Assembly (NCBI GenBank): GCA_947623745.1
Contig: CANQHN010000002.1
Coordinates: 97,133-161,132 of the forward strand
DNA length: 64,000 nucleotides
Reading direction: 5' to 3'
From: an uncultured Oscillospiraceae bacterium
GTDB lineage: Bacteria; Bacillota; Clostridia; Oscillospirales; Oscillospiraceae
The position numbers were made by a program, and so were the translations under genes. Below are positions 42,155 to 50,870 of the stretch, piece by piece. Below the pieces are notes generated by a model, which had not been told where the DNA came from, made no database searches, and worked only from the letters and a program-made list of their open reading frames with translations. Every line of letters begins with the position of its first letter. Position 1 is the stretch's first letter.

Positions 42155-42168
42155 CGAACATTCGTTCT
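42155..42168. promoter_or_regulatory. DinR/LexA SOS box
   Basis: CGAACATTCGTTCT matches the Gram-positive LexA consensus CGAACNNNNGTTCG in all but the last base. It lies just after the -10 box of the polymerase promoter, so LexA should repress it until DNA damage. Confidence 0.85.
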
Positions 42169-42193
42169 CTGCGTGAGAGGGGAGGCGGACACA

Positions 42194-43717
42194 GTGGCCG
42201 GCAGGACCTATATCGCCATCGACCTGAAGAGCTTCTACGCCTCGGTGGAGTGCGTGGAGCTGGGCCGCAACCCCCTGACCACCCACTTGGTAGTGGCCGA
42301 CCTGAGCCGCACAGAAAAGACCATCTGCCTGGCGGTCTCCCCCACCCTGAAAGCCTACGGCATCCCCGGCAGGGCCCGGCTGTTCGAGGTGGTAGAGAAG
42401 GTAAAACAGGTCAACGCCCAGCGGCTCCAGCGCGCCCCCGGCCGCGCCTTCACCGGCTCCTCCTCCGACGCCCCCGCCCTGGGGGCCGACCCCGGCTTGG
42501 CCGCCGACTACATCGTGGCCACCCCGCGGATGGCCCTCTACATGGAGTACAGCGCCCGGGTGTACCAGATCTATCTGAAATACGTGGCCCCGGAGGACAT
42601 CCACCCCTACTCCATCGACGAGGTGTTCATGGACGTCACCAACTACCTGGGTATCTACGGCCTAACCCCCCGCCAGCTGGCCCGGAAGATCATTCTGGAC
42701 GTGCTGGAGACCACCGGCATCACCGCCACCGCCGGCATCGGCACCAACCTGTACCTGTGCAAGGTGGCCCTGGACATCGGCTCCAAGCACGTCCAGCCCG
42801 ACCGGAGCGGGGTGCGCATCGCCCAGCTGGACGAGATGAGCTACCGGCAGACCCTCTGGTCCCACCGGCCCCTCACCGACTTCTGGCGGGTGGGGCGGGG
42901 CTACGCCAAAAAGCTGGAGGCCCACGGGATGCACACCATGGGGGACGTGGCCCGGTGCTCCCTGGGCGGGCCGGGCGACTTCCACAGCGAGGCGCTGCTG
43001 TACAAGCTGTTCGGGGTGAACGCGGAGCTGCTTATCGACCACGCCTGGGGCTGGGAGCCGTGCACCATGCAGGCCATCAAGGCCTACCGGCCGGAGTCCA
43101 GCAGCGTGGGCTCCGGGCAGGTGCTCCAGTCCCCCTACCCCTTTGACAAGGCCCGGATCGTGGTCCGGGAGATGGCCGAGTCCCTGGCGCTGGACCTGGT
43201 AGACAAGGGGCTGATGACCGACCAGCTCGTCCTCACGGTGGGCTTTGACCGGGAGAACTTCCAGGACCCGGACCGGCGGCGGAGCTACAAGGGCCCCATC
43301 GCAGCCGACCACTACGGCCGGCCCGTCCCCAAGCACGCCCACGGCAGTCAGAATCTGGAGAGGTACACCTCCTCCACCCGGGTGATCGTCCAGACCGTGC
43401 TGGACCTGTTCGACCGGACGGTGGACAAAAACCTGCTGGTCCGCCGGCTGAACGTCACCGCCGCCCGCGTCCTGGGGGAGCACGACGTGCCCCGGGAGGA
43501 CGGCTTTGAACAGCTGGACCTGTTCACCGACCAGGCCGAGGCGCGGCGGGCCCGGGCCGCCGAGGAGGCCGGGCTGGACCGGGAGCGGCACATCCAGCAG
43601 GCTATGCTGTCCATCAAGCGCAAGTACGGCAAAAACGCCATCGTGAAGGGCACCGACCTGGAGGATGGGGCCACAGGCATGGAACGCAACGCGCAGATCG
43701 GGGGGCACAAGGCATGA
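42194..43717 (+). CDS. Y-family translesion DNA polymerase (UvrX/YqjW type)
   Basis: A 507-residue DinB/UmuC-superfamily polymerase. The catalytic palm carries YIAIDLKSFYASVE near the N-terminus and YSIDEVFMDV further on, giving the metal-binding aspartates and glutamate. The helix-hairpin-helix thumb and little-finger regions follow. The length and YolD-coupled arrangement fit the UvrX/YqjW group, not DinB proper. GTG start with GGGAGG eight bases upstream. Repressed by the SOS box just upstream; the stop overlaps the YolD gene by four bases. Confidence 0.93.
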   Translation: MAGRTYIAIDLKSFYASVECVELGRNPLTTHLVVADLSRTEKTICLAVSPTLKAYGIPGRARLFEVVEKVKQVNAQRLQRAPGRAFTGSSSDAPALGADPGLAADYIVATPRMALYMEYSARVYQIYLKYVAPEDIHPYSIDEVFMDVTNYLGIYGLTPRQLARKIILDVLETTGITATAGIGTNLYLCKVALDIGSKHVQPDRSGVRIAQLDEMSYRQTLWSHRPLTDFWRVGRGYAKKLEAHGMHTMGDVARCSLGGPGDFHSEALLYKLFGVNAELLIDHAWGWEPCTMQAIKAYRPESSSVGSGQVLQSPYPFDKARIVVREMAESLALDLVDKGLMTDQLVLTVGFDRENFQDPDRRRSYKGPIAADHYGRPVPKHAHGSQNLERYTSSTRVIVQTVLDLFDRTVDKNLLVRRLNVTAARVLGEHDVPREDGFEQLDLFTDQAEARRARAAEEAGLDRERHIQQAMLSIKRKYGKNAIVKGTDLEDGATGMERNAQIGGHKA

Positions 43718-44142
43718 GCGGACCCTATGACGACATCATCCATCTGCCCCACCACGTCTCCCCCACCCGGCCCAGGATGTCCCTGGCGGAGCGGGCGGCC
43801 CAGTTCTCCCCCTTCGCGGCCCTGACGGGCTTCGAGGGGGTGCTCCAGGAGACCCGGCGGCTGACCGACGCCTGGGCGGAGCCGGACGAGGACGTAAAGG
43901 CGGAGCTGGACCGAAAACTGCAGCGCCTCTCGGACCGGCTGGCGCAGGGGCCCGAGGCATCCTTTACCTACTTCGTCCCGGACGAAAAGAAGGCCGGCGG
44001 CACGTACGTGACGGCCTCCGGCCCAGTGAGGAAGATCGATGTCTTTGCCCGGCGGGTGGTCCTCCGGGACGGCACGGAGATCCCCATCGACCGGATCGTG
44101 CAGATCGAGCTTCCGCCCGCCGGGACGGCGGGAAGGGGTTGA
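43714..44142 (+). CDS. YolD-like family protein
   Basis: A 142-residue protein with the YolD opening (DDIIHLPHHVSPTRPRMSLA, then ERAAQFSPFAALTGFEG). YolD-like proteins are regularly encoded directly after UvrX-type polymerases and are thought to regulate or assist them; no enzyme activity is known. Translationally coupled to the polymerase by an ATGA overlap, so it belongs to the SOS response. Confidence 0.9.
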   Translation: MSGPYDDIIHLPHHVSPTRPRMSLAERAAQFSPFAALTGFEGVLQETRRLTDAWAEPDEDVKAELDRKLQRLSDRLAQGPEASFTYFVPDEKKAGGTYVTASGPVRKIDVFARRVVLRDGTEIPIDRIVQIELPPAGTAGRG

Positions 44143-44167
44143 CAGCCGACCCGCGCTGTTATACAGT
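44139..44167 (+). promoter_or_regulatory. Promoter of the 275-residue membrane protein gene
   Basis: TTGACA (44139-44144), 17 bases, TACAGT (44162-44167). The -35 overlaps the YolD stop codon. Confidence 0.55.
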
Positions 44168-44242
44168 GGGGACAGCGGCGCAGCAGCGGCCGCCGTCCCC
44201 AGGAGGAAAGGCTGATTTTTGCGGACAGGGAGGCGCATTTCC

Positions 44243-45070
44243 ATGAAAAAAATAAGGATCACATCCCAGAATCTCATCGCGGCCGCCGTTTTGCTGGCCG
44301 TGCTGCTCACATCGTGCCTGTGGCTCTCGGACCGGCTGTCCTCGCCGGAGCTCCACCAGACGTCCATTGAGGCGCTGGACAAGCGGAAGGGCACCGTGAT
44401 GGAGCTGACCGCCGCCACCGCGGCCAGTTCCGTCGCCATCTCCGCGGTCCCCGGCGACGCCACCACCCCCATCGCCGACCAGGTCGCGGAGCTCAGCTCC
44501 TACCTGCTCCTTGTGACGGGGATCATCCTGCTGGAGAAGTTCCTGCTCACCATGACCATCAAGGTAGCGTTCACCTGGCTGATCCCCATCGCGTGTATCC
44601 TGGGGATATTGTACCAGTTCATCCCCAGGACCGCCCTGAAACAGCTGGCCATCCGTCTGGGGGCCTTCGCCCTGGCCATCTGCATGATCATCCCGGTCAG
44701 TCTGAAGGTGGGCGACCTGTTTGAGGAGACGTTCCACCTCCAGCAGGCCGTGGAGAACGCCCAGCAGGCCACCGAGGATGTCCAGAAGGACACCGAGGAG
44801 GGGGAGGCCGAGAGCGGGACGGGCGGCATCACCGGCTGGTTCTCCCAAATCGGGGAGCAGCTCACCAGCAGCGTGACGGACGCCGTCGAGCGGGCGAAGG
44901 ACGCCCTGAACAGCTTTATCGACGCCGTGGCCGTGCTCCTCATCTCCAACTGCGCCATCCCGGTGCTGATCATGTTCCTGTTCCTGTGGCTGGCCAAGGC
45001 CATCGCCTCCCTGCCTCTCTCCGGGGAGGAGGAAAAACCGGCGCCCGGACCGGGGCCCCGGATCGACTGA
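44243..45070 (+). CDS. Membrane protein of unknown function
   Basis: A 275-residue protein I cannot assign. A first hydrophobic segment lies at about 11-27 (ending near LTSCLWLSD, but followed by an extracytoplasmic stretch that includes a conserved-looking SVAISAVPGDATTPIADQVA). Two or three membrane segments lie at about 85-145, then an acidic Gln/Glu-rich coiled-coil-like region (165-190), an amphipathic stretch and a final membrane segment at about 230-255. The form suggests a channel-like or stress-responsive inner-membrane protein. It has its own promoter after the SOS operon and a strong terminator. Confidence 0.65.
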   Translation: MKKIRITSQNLIAAAVLLAVLLTSCLWLSDRLSSPELHQTSIEALDKRKGTVMELTAATAASSVAISAVPGDATTPIADQVAELSSYLLLVTGIILLEKFLLTMTIKVAFTWLIPIACILGILYQFIPRTALKQLAIRLGAFALAICMIIPVSLKVGDLFEETFHLQQAVENAQQATEDVQKDTEEGEAESGTGGITGWFSQIGEQLTSSVTDAVERAKDALNSFIDAVAVLLISNCAIPVLIMFLFLWLAKAIASLPLSGEEEKPAPGPGPRID

Positions 45071-45080
45071 CTTACTGCAA

Positions 45081-45118
45081 GACCCCCCGCCTGTGCAGGC
45101 GGGGGGTCCGTTTTTTGG
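45081..45118. terminator. Terminator between convergent units
   Basis: A GACCCCCCGCCTG/CAGGCGGGGGGTC stem followed by CGTTTTTT. Confidence 0.88.
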
Positions 45119-45128
45119 ATTTGGGGCG

Positions 45129-45368
45129 TCAGTAGAGCATCATCTCCGCCGCCTCCTGGAACCGCAGGCCCAGCCGCTCCAGCTCGGGCCGCCAGCGCTC
45201 GTACTCCTCCGCCGTCATGCGCCAGGCCAGCCCGCACCCGGCGGTGATCTCCTTTGGGACGGGGATTAGCCGCCCGGGGATGCCCCCCTCCTGGCAGCGC
45301 CTCTCCATGGCCATGGCCTCGGTGGTGGTGTGGAAGGTGAGCACGGCGCACCGCTTTTTCTCCCGCAC
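45129..45368 (-). CDS. DUF3343 protein, putative selenium carrier
   Basis: A 79-residue protein with the DUF3343 pattern VLTFHTTTEAMAMERRC and RLIPVPKEITAGCGLAW. This small family is found beside selenium-metabolism genes and has been proposed to carry sulfur or selenium through its cysteines (here Cys8, Cys25 and the conserved AGCGL cysteine). It is the last gene of a four-gene operon with a cysteine-desulfurase-like enzyme, yedF and selD, which supports a selenium role. Confidence 0.85.
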   Translation of the reverse strand: MREKKRCAVLTFHTTTEAMAMERRCQEGGIPGRLIPVPKEITAGCGLAWRMTAEEYERWRPELERLGLRFQEAAEMMLY

Positions 45369-45371
45369 GGC

Positions 45372-46511
45372 TCACCCCTCCCCCGCGATGTCCGCCACGG
45401 CCTGGACCGCCCGGTCGATCTCCGCCTCCGTGTTGAAGCAGGAGAAGCTGAACCGCACCGCGCCCCGCTCCTGTGTGCCCAGGGCCCGGTGTATCAGCGG
45501 CGCGCAGTGGGCCCCGGCCCGGACGCAGATCTCCGCCTCGTCCCACAGCCGCCCGCTGACCTCGGCGGCGTCCAGCTCCCCCACGTTCAGCGTGACGATG
45601 GGGGCCCGGACCGGCGCGTCCAGGTCGCCGTAGAGGGTCACGCCGGGGATGGACCGGACCCCGCCGGCAAACCGCCGGGCCAGGGCGTCCTCGGTCCGGT
45701 GGATGTCCTCCATCCCCCGGTCCAGGAGGTAGTCCAGCGCCGCCCCCAGGCCGGCCAGGCCGTGGCCGTTCAGCGTCCCGGCCTCCAGGGCCTCGGGGAG
45801 CTGGCTGGGGTGGGCCCGGTCAAAGCTGCGGATGCCGCTGCCCCCCACCAGCAGGGGCGGGAGGTCCAGCCCCGCCCGGACGCACAGGCCGCCGGTGCCC
45901 TGGGGACCCATAAGCCCCTTGTGGCCGGTGAAGCACAGCACGTCGATGCCCAGATCCTCCATGTGGACGGGCAGGGTCCCGGCGGTCTGGGCCGCGTCCA
46001 CGATGAGCAGCAGGCCGTGGGAGCGGGTGAAATCCGATACCTTTTTCAGGTCCACCACGTTGCCCGTCAGGTTGGAGGCGTGGCCCACCACCACCGCCCG
46101 GGTGTTGGGGCGCAGAGCGTCCCCCAGGGCGTCGAAGTCCACCCGGCCCAGGGCGTCCGCCGGGAGGATGGTCAGCTCCGCCCCCTGGTCCTCCTTTCGG
46201 TACAGAGGCCGGAGCACCGAGTTGTGCTCGCAAACAGTGGTGATCACGTGGTCCCCCGGCCGGATGAGCCCTCCGATGGCGGTGTTCAGCGCCTGGGTCA
46301 CGTTGGCGGTGAAGGCCACCCGGGCCGGGTCGGACACGCCGAACAGGGCGGCAACCTTTTCCCGGACGCCGTAGACTAGCCGGGCGGCGGCCAGGGTGGG
46401 CCCGTGGGCCCCCCGGCCCGCGTTTCCAATGGTGTGCAGCGCCCGGCACATGGCCCGCTCCACCTCTGGAGGCCGGTGGAGGGCGGTGGCGGCGCTGTCC
46501 AGGTAGATCAC
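45372..46511 (-). CDS. Aminotransferase class V, cysteine desulfurase-like
   Basis: A 379-residue PLP enzyme. The cofactor lysine is in CFTGHKGLMGPQG. The C-terminal catalytic cysteine region reads EICVRAGAHCAPLIHRALG, the pattern of the CsdB-like group often found next to selD. It could release sulfur or selenium from cysteine or selenocysteine. The stop is three bases from the DUF3343 start and its own start overlaps yedF, so it is part of a tight selenium operon. Iron-sulfur assembly seems less likely, since no scaffold gene is nearby. Confidence 0.87.
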   Translation of the reverse strand: MIYLDSAATALHRPPEVERAMCRALHTIGNAGRGAHGPTLAAARLVYGVREKVAALFGVSDPARVAFTANVTQALNTAIGGLIRPGDHVITTVCEHNSVLRPLYRKEDQGAELTILPADALGRVDFDALGDALRPNTRAVVVGHASNLTGNVVDLKKVSDFTRSHGLLLIVDAAQTAGTLPVHMEDLGIDVLCFTGHKGLMGPQGTGGLCVRAGLDLPPLLVGGSGIRSFDRAHPSQLPEALEAGTLNGHGLAGLGAALDYLLDRGMEDIHRTEDALARRFAGGVRSIPGVTLYGDLDAPVRAPIVTLNVGELDAAEVSGRLWDEAEICVRAGAHCAPLIHRALGTQERGAVRFSFSCFNTEAEIDRAVQAVADIAGEG

Positions 46512-47125
46512 GGCCTGACCACCAGACCGGCCTTAGTCAGCTTCTCCACGATGTCGTACATATTGGTGACCCCGCCCACCCGGAGCTGGTCCGTCAGACC
46601 GTAGAAGTTCAGGCAGGTGCCGCAGGTCAAAATCTCCACCCCCTGGGCCTCCAGGGCTTTCAGGTCCTCCAGGGAGGCGGAGCCCCCGCAGGTGAGCCTC
46701 GCCCCGCCGTTGTAGAACAAAACGGTGGAGGGCAGGGTGTCCTGCTGGGCCAGGGCGTAGAGGAAGGCCTTCATCAGGGCGGCCCCCAGCTCGTCGTTCC
46801 CGCTGCCCATGGTGCCGGACGTCACGGCCACCACCACGTTCCCCCTCCTGGCGTCGGGGATGCAGACGGTCTCCTCCGGGGCGGCCTGCTCCGGCGCGCC
46901 GCCGTTCACGGCCAGTACCACCCGGAACCGGTTCTCCCCCAGCTTCTCGGAGGTCACGCTGTAGCCCTTCTGGTTGGCCATCTTGGTCAGGTTCTGCACG
47001 GCGATCTCGTTGTCCACCAGGGTCTCCACCGTGCCGGGAACGCCGTTCAGCTCCTGGATGGCCGCCTTGGTCTTGACCACGGGGATGGGGCAGGCGTCCC
47101 CCATAGCGTCAACGGTCTTTCTCAT
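46508..47125 (-). CDS. yedF: Selenium-metabolism protein YedF
   Basis: A 205-residue two-part protein. An N-terminal TusA-like domain has the Cys-Pro motif in DACPIPVVKTKAAI. A C-terminal DsrE-like domain contains SGTMGSGNDELGAALMKAF and GVEILTCGTCLNFYG. YedF co-occurs with SelD in genomes with selenium-dependent molybdenum hydroxylases and is thought to handle selenium before incorporation. The start at 47125 has AAAGGTGGG upstream. Confidence 0.92.
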   Translation of the reverse strand: MRKTVDAMGDACPIPVVKTKAAIQELNGVPGTVETLVDNEIAVQNLTKMANQKGYSVTSEKLGENRFRVVLAVNGGAPEQAAPEETVCIPDARRGNVVVAVTSGTMGSGNDELGAALMKAFLYALAQQDTLPSTVLFYNGGARLTCGGSASLEDLKALEAQGVEILTCGTCLNFYGLTDQLRVGGVTNMYDIVEKLTKAGLVVRP

Positions 47126-47146
47126 TGATAAACCCACCTTTCCCGT

Positions 47147-48172
47147 TTATTTCACAGTTACCTCGGGTTCGCTCCGCTCCGTCAGCTCCCCAATGACCGC
47201 CGCGGGCAGGCCCGCCGCCCGCAGCTCCTCCTCCAGCGCGCCGGCCTGCTCCGGGGAGACGGCCAGCAGCAGCCCGCCGGAGGTCTGGGGGTCGAACAGA
47301 ATTTCCTCCATGGCGAAGGGGACGCCCTCGAAGCGGACGGACTCCCCGGCGAAGTTTCGGTTGCGCTGGCCCGCCGCCGTCAGCAGGAACTCGTCGGCGT
47401 GGCGCTTGGCCTCCGAAATGACCGGCACCTGCCGCCAGTACACCACGGCGGACCGCTTCCCGTCCAGCATCTCCCGCAGATGGCCGATCAGGCCGAACCC
47501 GGTGACGTCGGTGCAGGCGTGGACGTCGTACCCCGCCGCGATCTCGGCGGCGTACTTGTTCAGGGTAGTCATGGAGGCGACGGCCTCGGCCATCCCCTCC
47601 GGGGAGGCCTCCCCCACCCGGTTGGCGGTACACAGGATGCCCACCCCCAGCTTCTTGGTGAGGATGAGCCTGTCGCCGGGCTCTCCCCGGTTGTTGACCA
47701 GCACCCGCTGGGGGCGCACCGTCCCCATAACGGACAGGCCGTACAGCACCCCGTCCCCAGCGATGGAGTGGCCCCCGGCCAGGGTGCCCCCGGCCTCGAT
47801 GACCTTCTCTGAGCCGCCCCGGAGGATCTCGCCCAAAATATTCAGGTCCCACTTCTCCGGGAAGCACACGATGTTCAGGGCGGTCTTTACCTCGCCGCCC
47901 ATGGCGTAGATGTCGCTGAGGGCGTTGGCCGCCGCGATCTGCCCGAAGGTGTAGGGATCGTCCACCATGGGCGGGAAGAAGTCCAGGGTCTGGACCACGG
48001 CGGTGTCGTCTGAAATCCGGTACACCGCTGCGTCGTCCCGGCTGTCGTAGCCAACCAGCAGGCTGGGGTCCTCCGGCCCTCTGGGCAGCCGGGACAGCAC
48101 CCGGCTCAGCACGCCCGCCCCCAGCTTGGCGGTGCAGCCGCCCCCCTTGCAGAATACGATCTTCTCCTCCAT
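47147..48172 (-). CDS. selD: Selenophosphate synthetase
   Basis: SelD makes selenophosphate from selenide and ATP. The 341-residue protein carries the catalytic Cys13 and Lys16 in [11 protein letters not shown]; the second cysteine found in some enzymes is Ala15 here. The AIR-synthase-like ATP domain is intact, with [41 protein letters not shown] and [14 protein letters not shown]. The start at 48172 has GGAGG seven bases upstream. No selA, selB or tRNA-Sec is in the window. The neighbours point to the selenium cofactor of hydroxylases as one use; selenoprotein synthesis elsewhere cannot be excluded. Confidence 0.95.
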   Translation of the reverse strand: MEEKIVFCKGGGCTAKLGAGVLSRVLSRLPRGPEDPSLLVGYDSRDDAAVYRISDDTAVVQTLDFFPPMVDDPYTFGQIAAANALSDIYAMGGEVKTALNIVCFPEKWDLNILGEILRGGSEKVIEAGGTLAGGHSIAGDGVLYGLSVMGTVRPQRVLVNNRGEPGDRLILTKKLGVGILCTANRVGEASPEGMAEAVASMTTLNKYAAEIAAGYDVHACTDVTGFGLIGHLREMLDGKRSAVVYWRQVPVISEAKRHADEFLLTAAGQRNRNFAGESVRFEGVPFAMEEILFDPQTSGGLLLAVSPEQAGALEEELRAAGLPAAVIGELTERSEPEVTVK

Positions 48173-48200
48173 AGGCAACCCTCCTCACGCTTACAGCCCG

Positions 48201-48229
48201 ATTATACGACTTTCTCGGCCATTTTTCAA
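48201..48229 (-). promoter_or_regulatory. Promoter of the selD operon
   Basis: Minus strand TTGAAA (48224-48229), 17 bases, TATAAT (48201-48206). Confidence 0.8.
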
Positions 48230-48254
48230 TTCCTGCTTTCCGGCTGGCCGCCGC

Positions 48255-48283
48255 TTGCATTGGGCCGCCGTTCGCGGTATACT
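48255..48283 (+). promoter_or_regulatory. Promoter of yqeC-yqeB
   Basis: TTGCAT (48255-48260), 17 bases, TATACT (48278-48283). Back to back with the selD promoter, 25 bases apart. Confidence 0.75.
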
Positions 48284-48310
48284 GAAAAAAACGGCGGGGA
48301 GGCGGAACAG

Positions 48311-48952
48311 ATGCGGTTTTGGGAGGCGCTGGGCATCCAGAGGGGCGTCACCGCCGTGATTGGCAGCGGCGGCAAGACCTCCCTGCTCCACGCCCTGGCG
48401 GCGGAGCTGCCCGGGCGGGTGGTCCTGTGCACCACCACCCGGATGTTCCCCTCGGCCCTCTGCCCCACCCTGCTGGACCCCGGGGCGAAGGATCTTCCGG
48501 CGGGGACAGACTGGGTGATCTGCGCGGGCTCGCCGGCAGAAAATGGGAAGATCGGGCCCTGCGCGGCCCTCCCCATCGGGGCGCTGGCGGCGCTGGCCGA
48601 CTACGTGCTGGTGGAGGCGGACGGCGCCCGGGGTCTGCCCCTCAAGGCCCACGCACCCTGGGAGCCGGTGGTCCCGCCGGAGGCAAACCGGGTGGTGTGC
48701 GTGGTGGGGGCGGCCGGGTTCGGCCAGCCCATCGAAAAGGCCGTCCACCGGCCGGAGCTGTGGCGGGCGGCGGACACCTCCCCCTCATCCGCGGCGGAGA
48801 TGCTGCTGCGGGAGGGCGGCTGGGATATTATTTATGTAAACCAGTGTGACGACCCGGCGCGATACCAGCAGGCCCGGGAGCTGGCCGCCGGGCTGGCGGG
48901 CCGCCCGGTGTGCGCCGGGAGCCTGCGGAGGGGGGAAATCCAGTGCTTGTAG
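48311..48952 (+). CDS. yqeC: Selenium-dependent hydroxylase accessory protein YqeC
   Basis: A 213-residue P-loop protein. The nucleotide-binding GSGGKTSLLHAL is near residues 19-30, VVLCTTTRMFP follows, and DYVLVEADGARGLPLKAH is typical of YqeC. The family is found only with SelD, YqeB and molybdenum hydroxylases and is thought to act in inserting labile selenium into those enzymes. Near its C-terminus a XerD-like word (48831-48842) encodes IIYVN with AT-rich codons. The stop overlaps the yqeB start by ten bases. Confidence 0.9.
   Translation: MRFWEALGIQRGVTAVIGSGGKTSLLHALAAELPGRVVLCTTTRMFPSALCPTLLDPGAKDLPAGTDWVICAGSPAENGKIGPCAALPIGALAALADYVLVEADGARGLPLKAHAPWEPVVPPEANRVVCVVGAAGFGQPIEKAVHRPELWRAADTSPSSAAEMLLREGGWDIIYVNQCDDPARYQQARELAAGLAGRPVCAGSLRRGEIQCL
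48831..48842 (+). other. XerD half-site-like word 8
   Basis: TTTATGTAAACC inside yqeC, spelling Y-V-N in codons atypical for the gene. Confidence 0.4.
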
Positions 48953-49755
48953 TCATCAAAGGGGCCGGGGACCTGGCCTCCGGCACCGCCCTGCGGCTCC
49001 ACCGGGCGGGGTTCCAGGTGGTCATGACCGAGCTGCCCCGGCCCACCGCCATCCGGCGGACGGTGTGCTTCTCCCAGGCGGTGCTGTTCGGCAGCTATAC
49101 GGTGGAGGACGTCACCGCCCGGCTGGCGGAGAGCTCGGAGGGCGTCCGGCTCATCCTGGAGGCGGGGGAGATTGCCGTGCTGCGGGACCCGGAGGCGGCC
49201 TGCGTCCGGGAACTGCGGCCCGACGTGGTGGCAGACCTGATTTTAGCCAAGCGGAACCTGGGCACAAAAATCACCGACGCCCCGGCGGTCATCGCCGCGG
49301 GCCCCGGCTTCACTGCCGGGGTGGACTGCCATGCGGTGGTGGAGACCATGCGGGGGCACTACCTGGGCCGGGTGATCTGGGAGGGCTCCGCCCTGCCCAA
49401 CACCGACGTGCCCGGCCTCATCGGCGGCTTCGCCGGGGAGCGGGTGCTGCGGGCCCCGGCGGACGGGACCTTCCGGCAGCTCCGGGAGATCGGCGAACTG
49501 GTGAAGGCCGGGGACGTGGCCGGGACGGTGGAAGGCCGGCCCATGGTCTGCCAGATCGACGGGGTGCTCCGGGGCATTTTGGCCGACGGCACCCCGGTCC
49601 ACAAAGGCATGAAGGCCGGGGATGTGGACCCAAGGTGCGAAATCAAACACTGCTACTGCGCGTCAGACAAGGCTCTGGCGGTGGGGGGCGGCGTGCTGGA
49701 GGCGGCCCTGGCCCTCACCGGGGCCCTCCGGGACGGGGCGCGGAAAGCAAATTGA
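48943..49755 (+). CDS. yqeB: Selenium-dependent molybdenum hydroxylase maturation protein YqeB
   Basis: A 270-residue protein beginning VLVVIKGAGDLASGTALRL, a Rossmann-like opening related to XdhC-type factors. The segments TKITDAPAVIAAGPGFTAG and HCYCASDKALAVGGGVLEA are characteristic of YqeB. It acts with YqeC in maturing selenium-containing molybdenum hydroxylases. No such hydroxylase is encoded in this window. GTG start with GGGGGG seven bases upstream, inside the end of yqeC. Confidence 0.9.
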   Translation: MLVVIKGAGDLASGTALRLHRAGFQVVMTELPRPTAIRRTVCFSQAVLFGSYTVEDVTARLAESSEGVRLILEAGEIAVLRDPEAACVRELRPDVVADLILAKRNLGTKITDAPAVIAAGPGFTAGVDCHAVVETMRGHYLGRVIWEGSALPNTDVPGLIGGFAGERVLRAPADGTFRQLREIGELVKAGDVAGTVEGRPMVCQIDGVLRGILADGTPVHKGMKAGDVDPRCEIKHCYCASDKALAVGGGVLEAALALTGALRDGARKAN

Positions 49756-49775
49756 GGACCAAAAACACATAAGGA

Positions 49776-49815
49776 GCGCCCCCAACCCGGCAAGCCGGGC
49801 CGGGGGCGTTTTGCC
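49776..49815 (+). terminator. Terminator of yqeC-yqeB
   Basis: A CGCCCCC/GGGGGCG outer stem with an inner CCCGGC/GCCGGG stem, followed by TTTTG. Confidence 0.75.
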
Positions 49816-49895
49816 GGCCCCGTTCCCGCTCCGCTCCACGCGGAGGAAAATCGGCGCATTTGTCAAAAACAGGCGGGGCGGGCCCCTCCCCGCCC

Positions 49896-49924
49896 TTGCC
49901 ACATACAGGAAAAGCTGGTATACT
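49896..49924 (+). promoter_or_regulatory. Promoter of the short-chain dehydrogenase gene
   Basis: TTGCCA (49896-49901), 17 bases, TATACT (49919-49924). Confidence 0.65.
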
Positions 49925-50008
49925 GACCTGGAATACCGGCCTGTTTGACAGCGCGCCGTGTCCCGCCGTCCGCGGCGGGGCGCATATTTGAGAGGAGGCA
50001 GATGCAGT

Positions 50009-50776
50009 ATGAAAAACCTGTTTGATCTGACCGGGAAGGCCGCCATTGTGGTGGGCGGGGCCACCGGGCTTGGCCGCGGGATGGCCACCGCGCTGGCGGA
50101 CGCCGGCGCGTCCGTCGTGATCGCCAGCCGCCGCATCGAGACGGTGGAGGCCGCCGCCCGGGAGATGTCCGCCGAGACGGGCGGGACCGTGATCCCCATG
50201 CAGCTGGACGTCACCTCACTGCCCGCCATCCGGACGTTCGTGGACCAGGTGGCGGCCCGGTTCGGCCACATCGACATCCTGGTGAACAGCGCCGGACTGA
50301 ACATCCGCAAGTCTGCCCTTGAGTTCGAGGAGGCCGACTGGGACCGGGTCACCGACGTCCAGCTCAAGTACGTCTTTTTCATGGACCAGGCCGTGGGCCG
50401 CTACATGGTGGAGCACAAGATCCGGGGGCGCATCATCAACGTGGGCTCTCTCAACAGCGTCCTGGGCCTGAAAAACATGGTGGCCTACTGCGCCTCCAAG
50501 GGCGGCATCGTCCAGCTGACCAAGGCCCTGGCCAACGAGTGGGCGCAGTACGGCATCTGCGTCAACGCCATCGGCCCGGGCTACTACTTCACCGAGATGA
50601 CCGAGCCCCTGCTGAAGGACCCGGCGGTGGTCAAGGGCTTTGAACAGCGCATCCCTGCGGGCCGCCTGGGCGTCCCCGGCGACCTGGCCTCCACCGCGGT
50701 GTACCTGGCGTCCGACGCCTCCAGCTACGTGACCGGGCAGATCATCTATGTGGACGGCGGCTGGCTGGTCAATTGA
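50009..50776 (+). CDS. Short-chain dehydrogenase/reductase, gluconate 5-dehydrogenase-like
   Basis: A 255-residue classical SDR. The cofactor motif GGATGLGRG spans 16-24, NSAG is near 90, and a catalytic serine in INVGSLNS is followed by YCASKGG with the catalytic Tyr and Lys. The C-terminal PAGRLGVPGDLASTAVYLASD is also typical. The pattern is closest to the gluconate 5-dehydrogenase/KduD group, which interconverts hydroxyl and keto groups of sugar acids. The substrate is a guess because no sugar-acid genes lie beside it. Confidence 0.85.
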   Translation: MKNLFDLTGKAAIVVGGATGLGRGMATALADAGASVVIASRRIETVEAAAREMSAETGGTVIPMQLDVTSLPAIRTFVDQVAARFGHIDILVNSAGLNIRKSALEFEEADWDRVTDVQLKYVFFMDQAVGRYMVEHKIRGRIINVGSLNSVLGLKNMVAYCASKGGIVQLTKALANEWAQYGICVNAIGPGYYFTEMTEPLLKDPAVVKGFEQRIPAGRLGVPGDLASTAVYLASDASSYVTGQIIYVDGGWLVN

Positions 50777-50870
50777 GGGGAAAGGCAAAGGGGTACTGGA
50801 AGAAAAAAGGCCAGTACCAAAAATTAGAATGTACCGGATCACTGAGCCGGAAATTTGAGAAGGTGCCGTA

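Noticed and set aside
47147..48172. Possible selenocysteine in SelD
   Set aside because: The active-site residue is encoded as Cys13 and the frame has no internal TGA.
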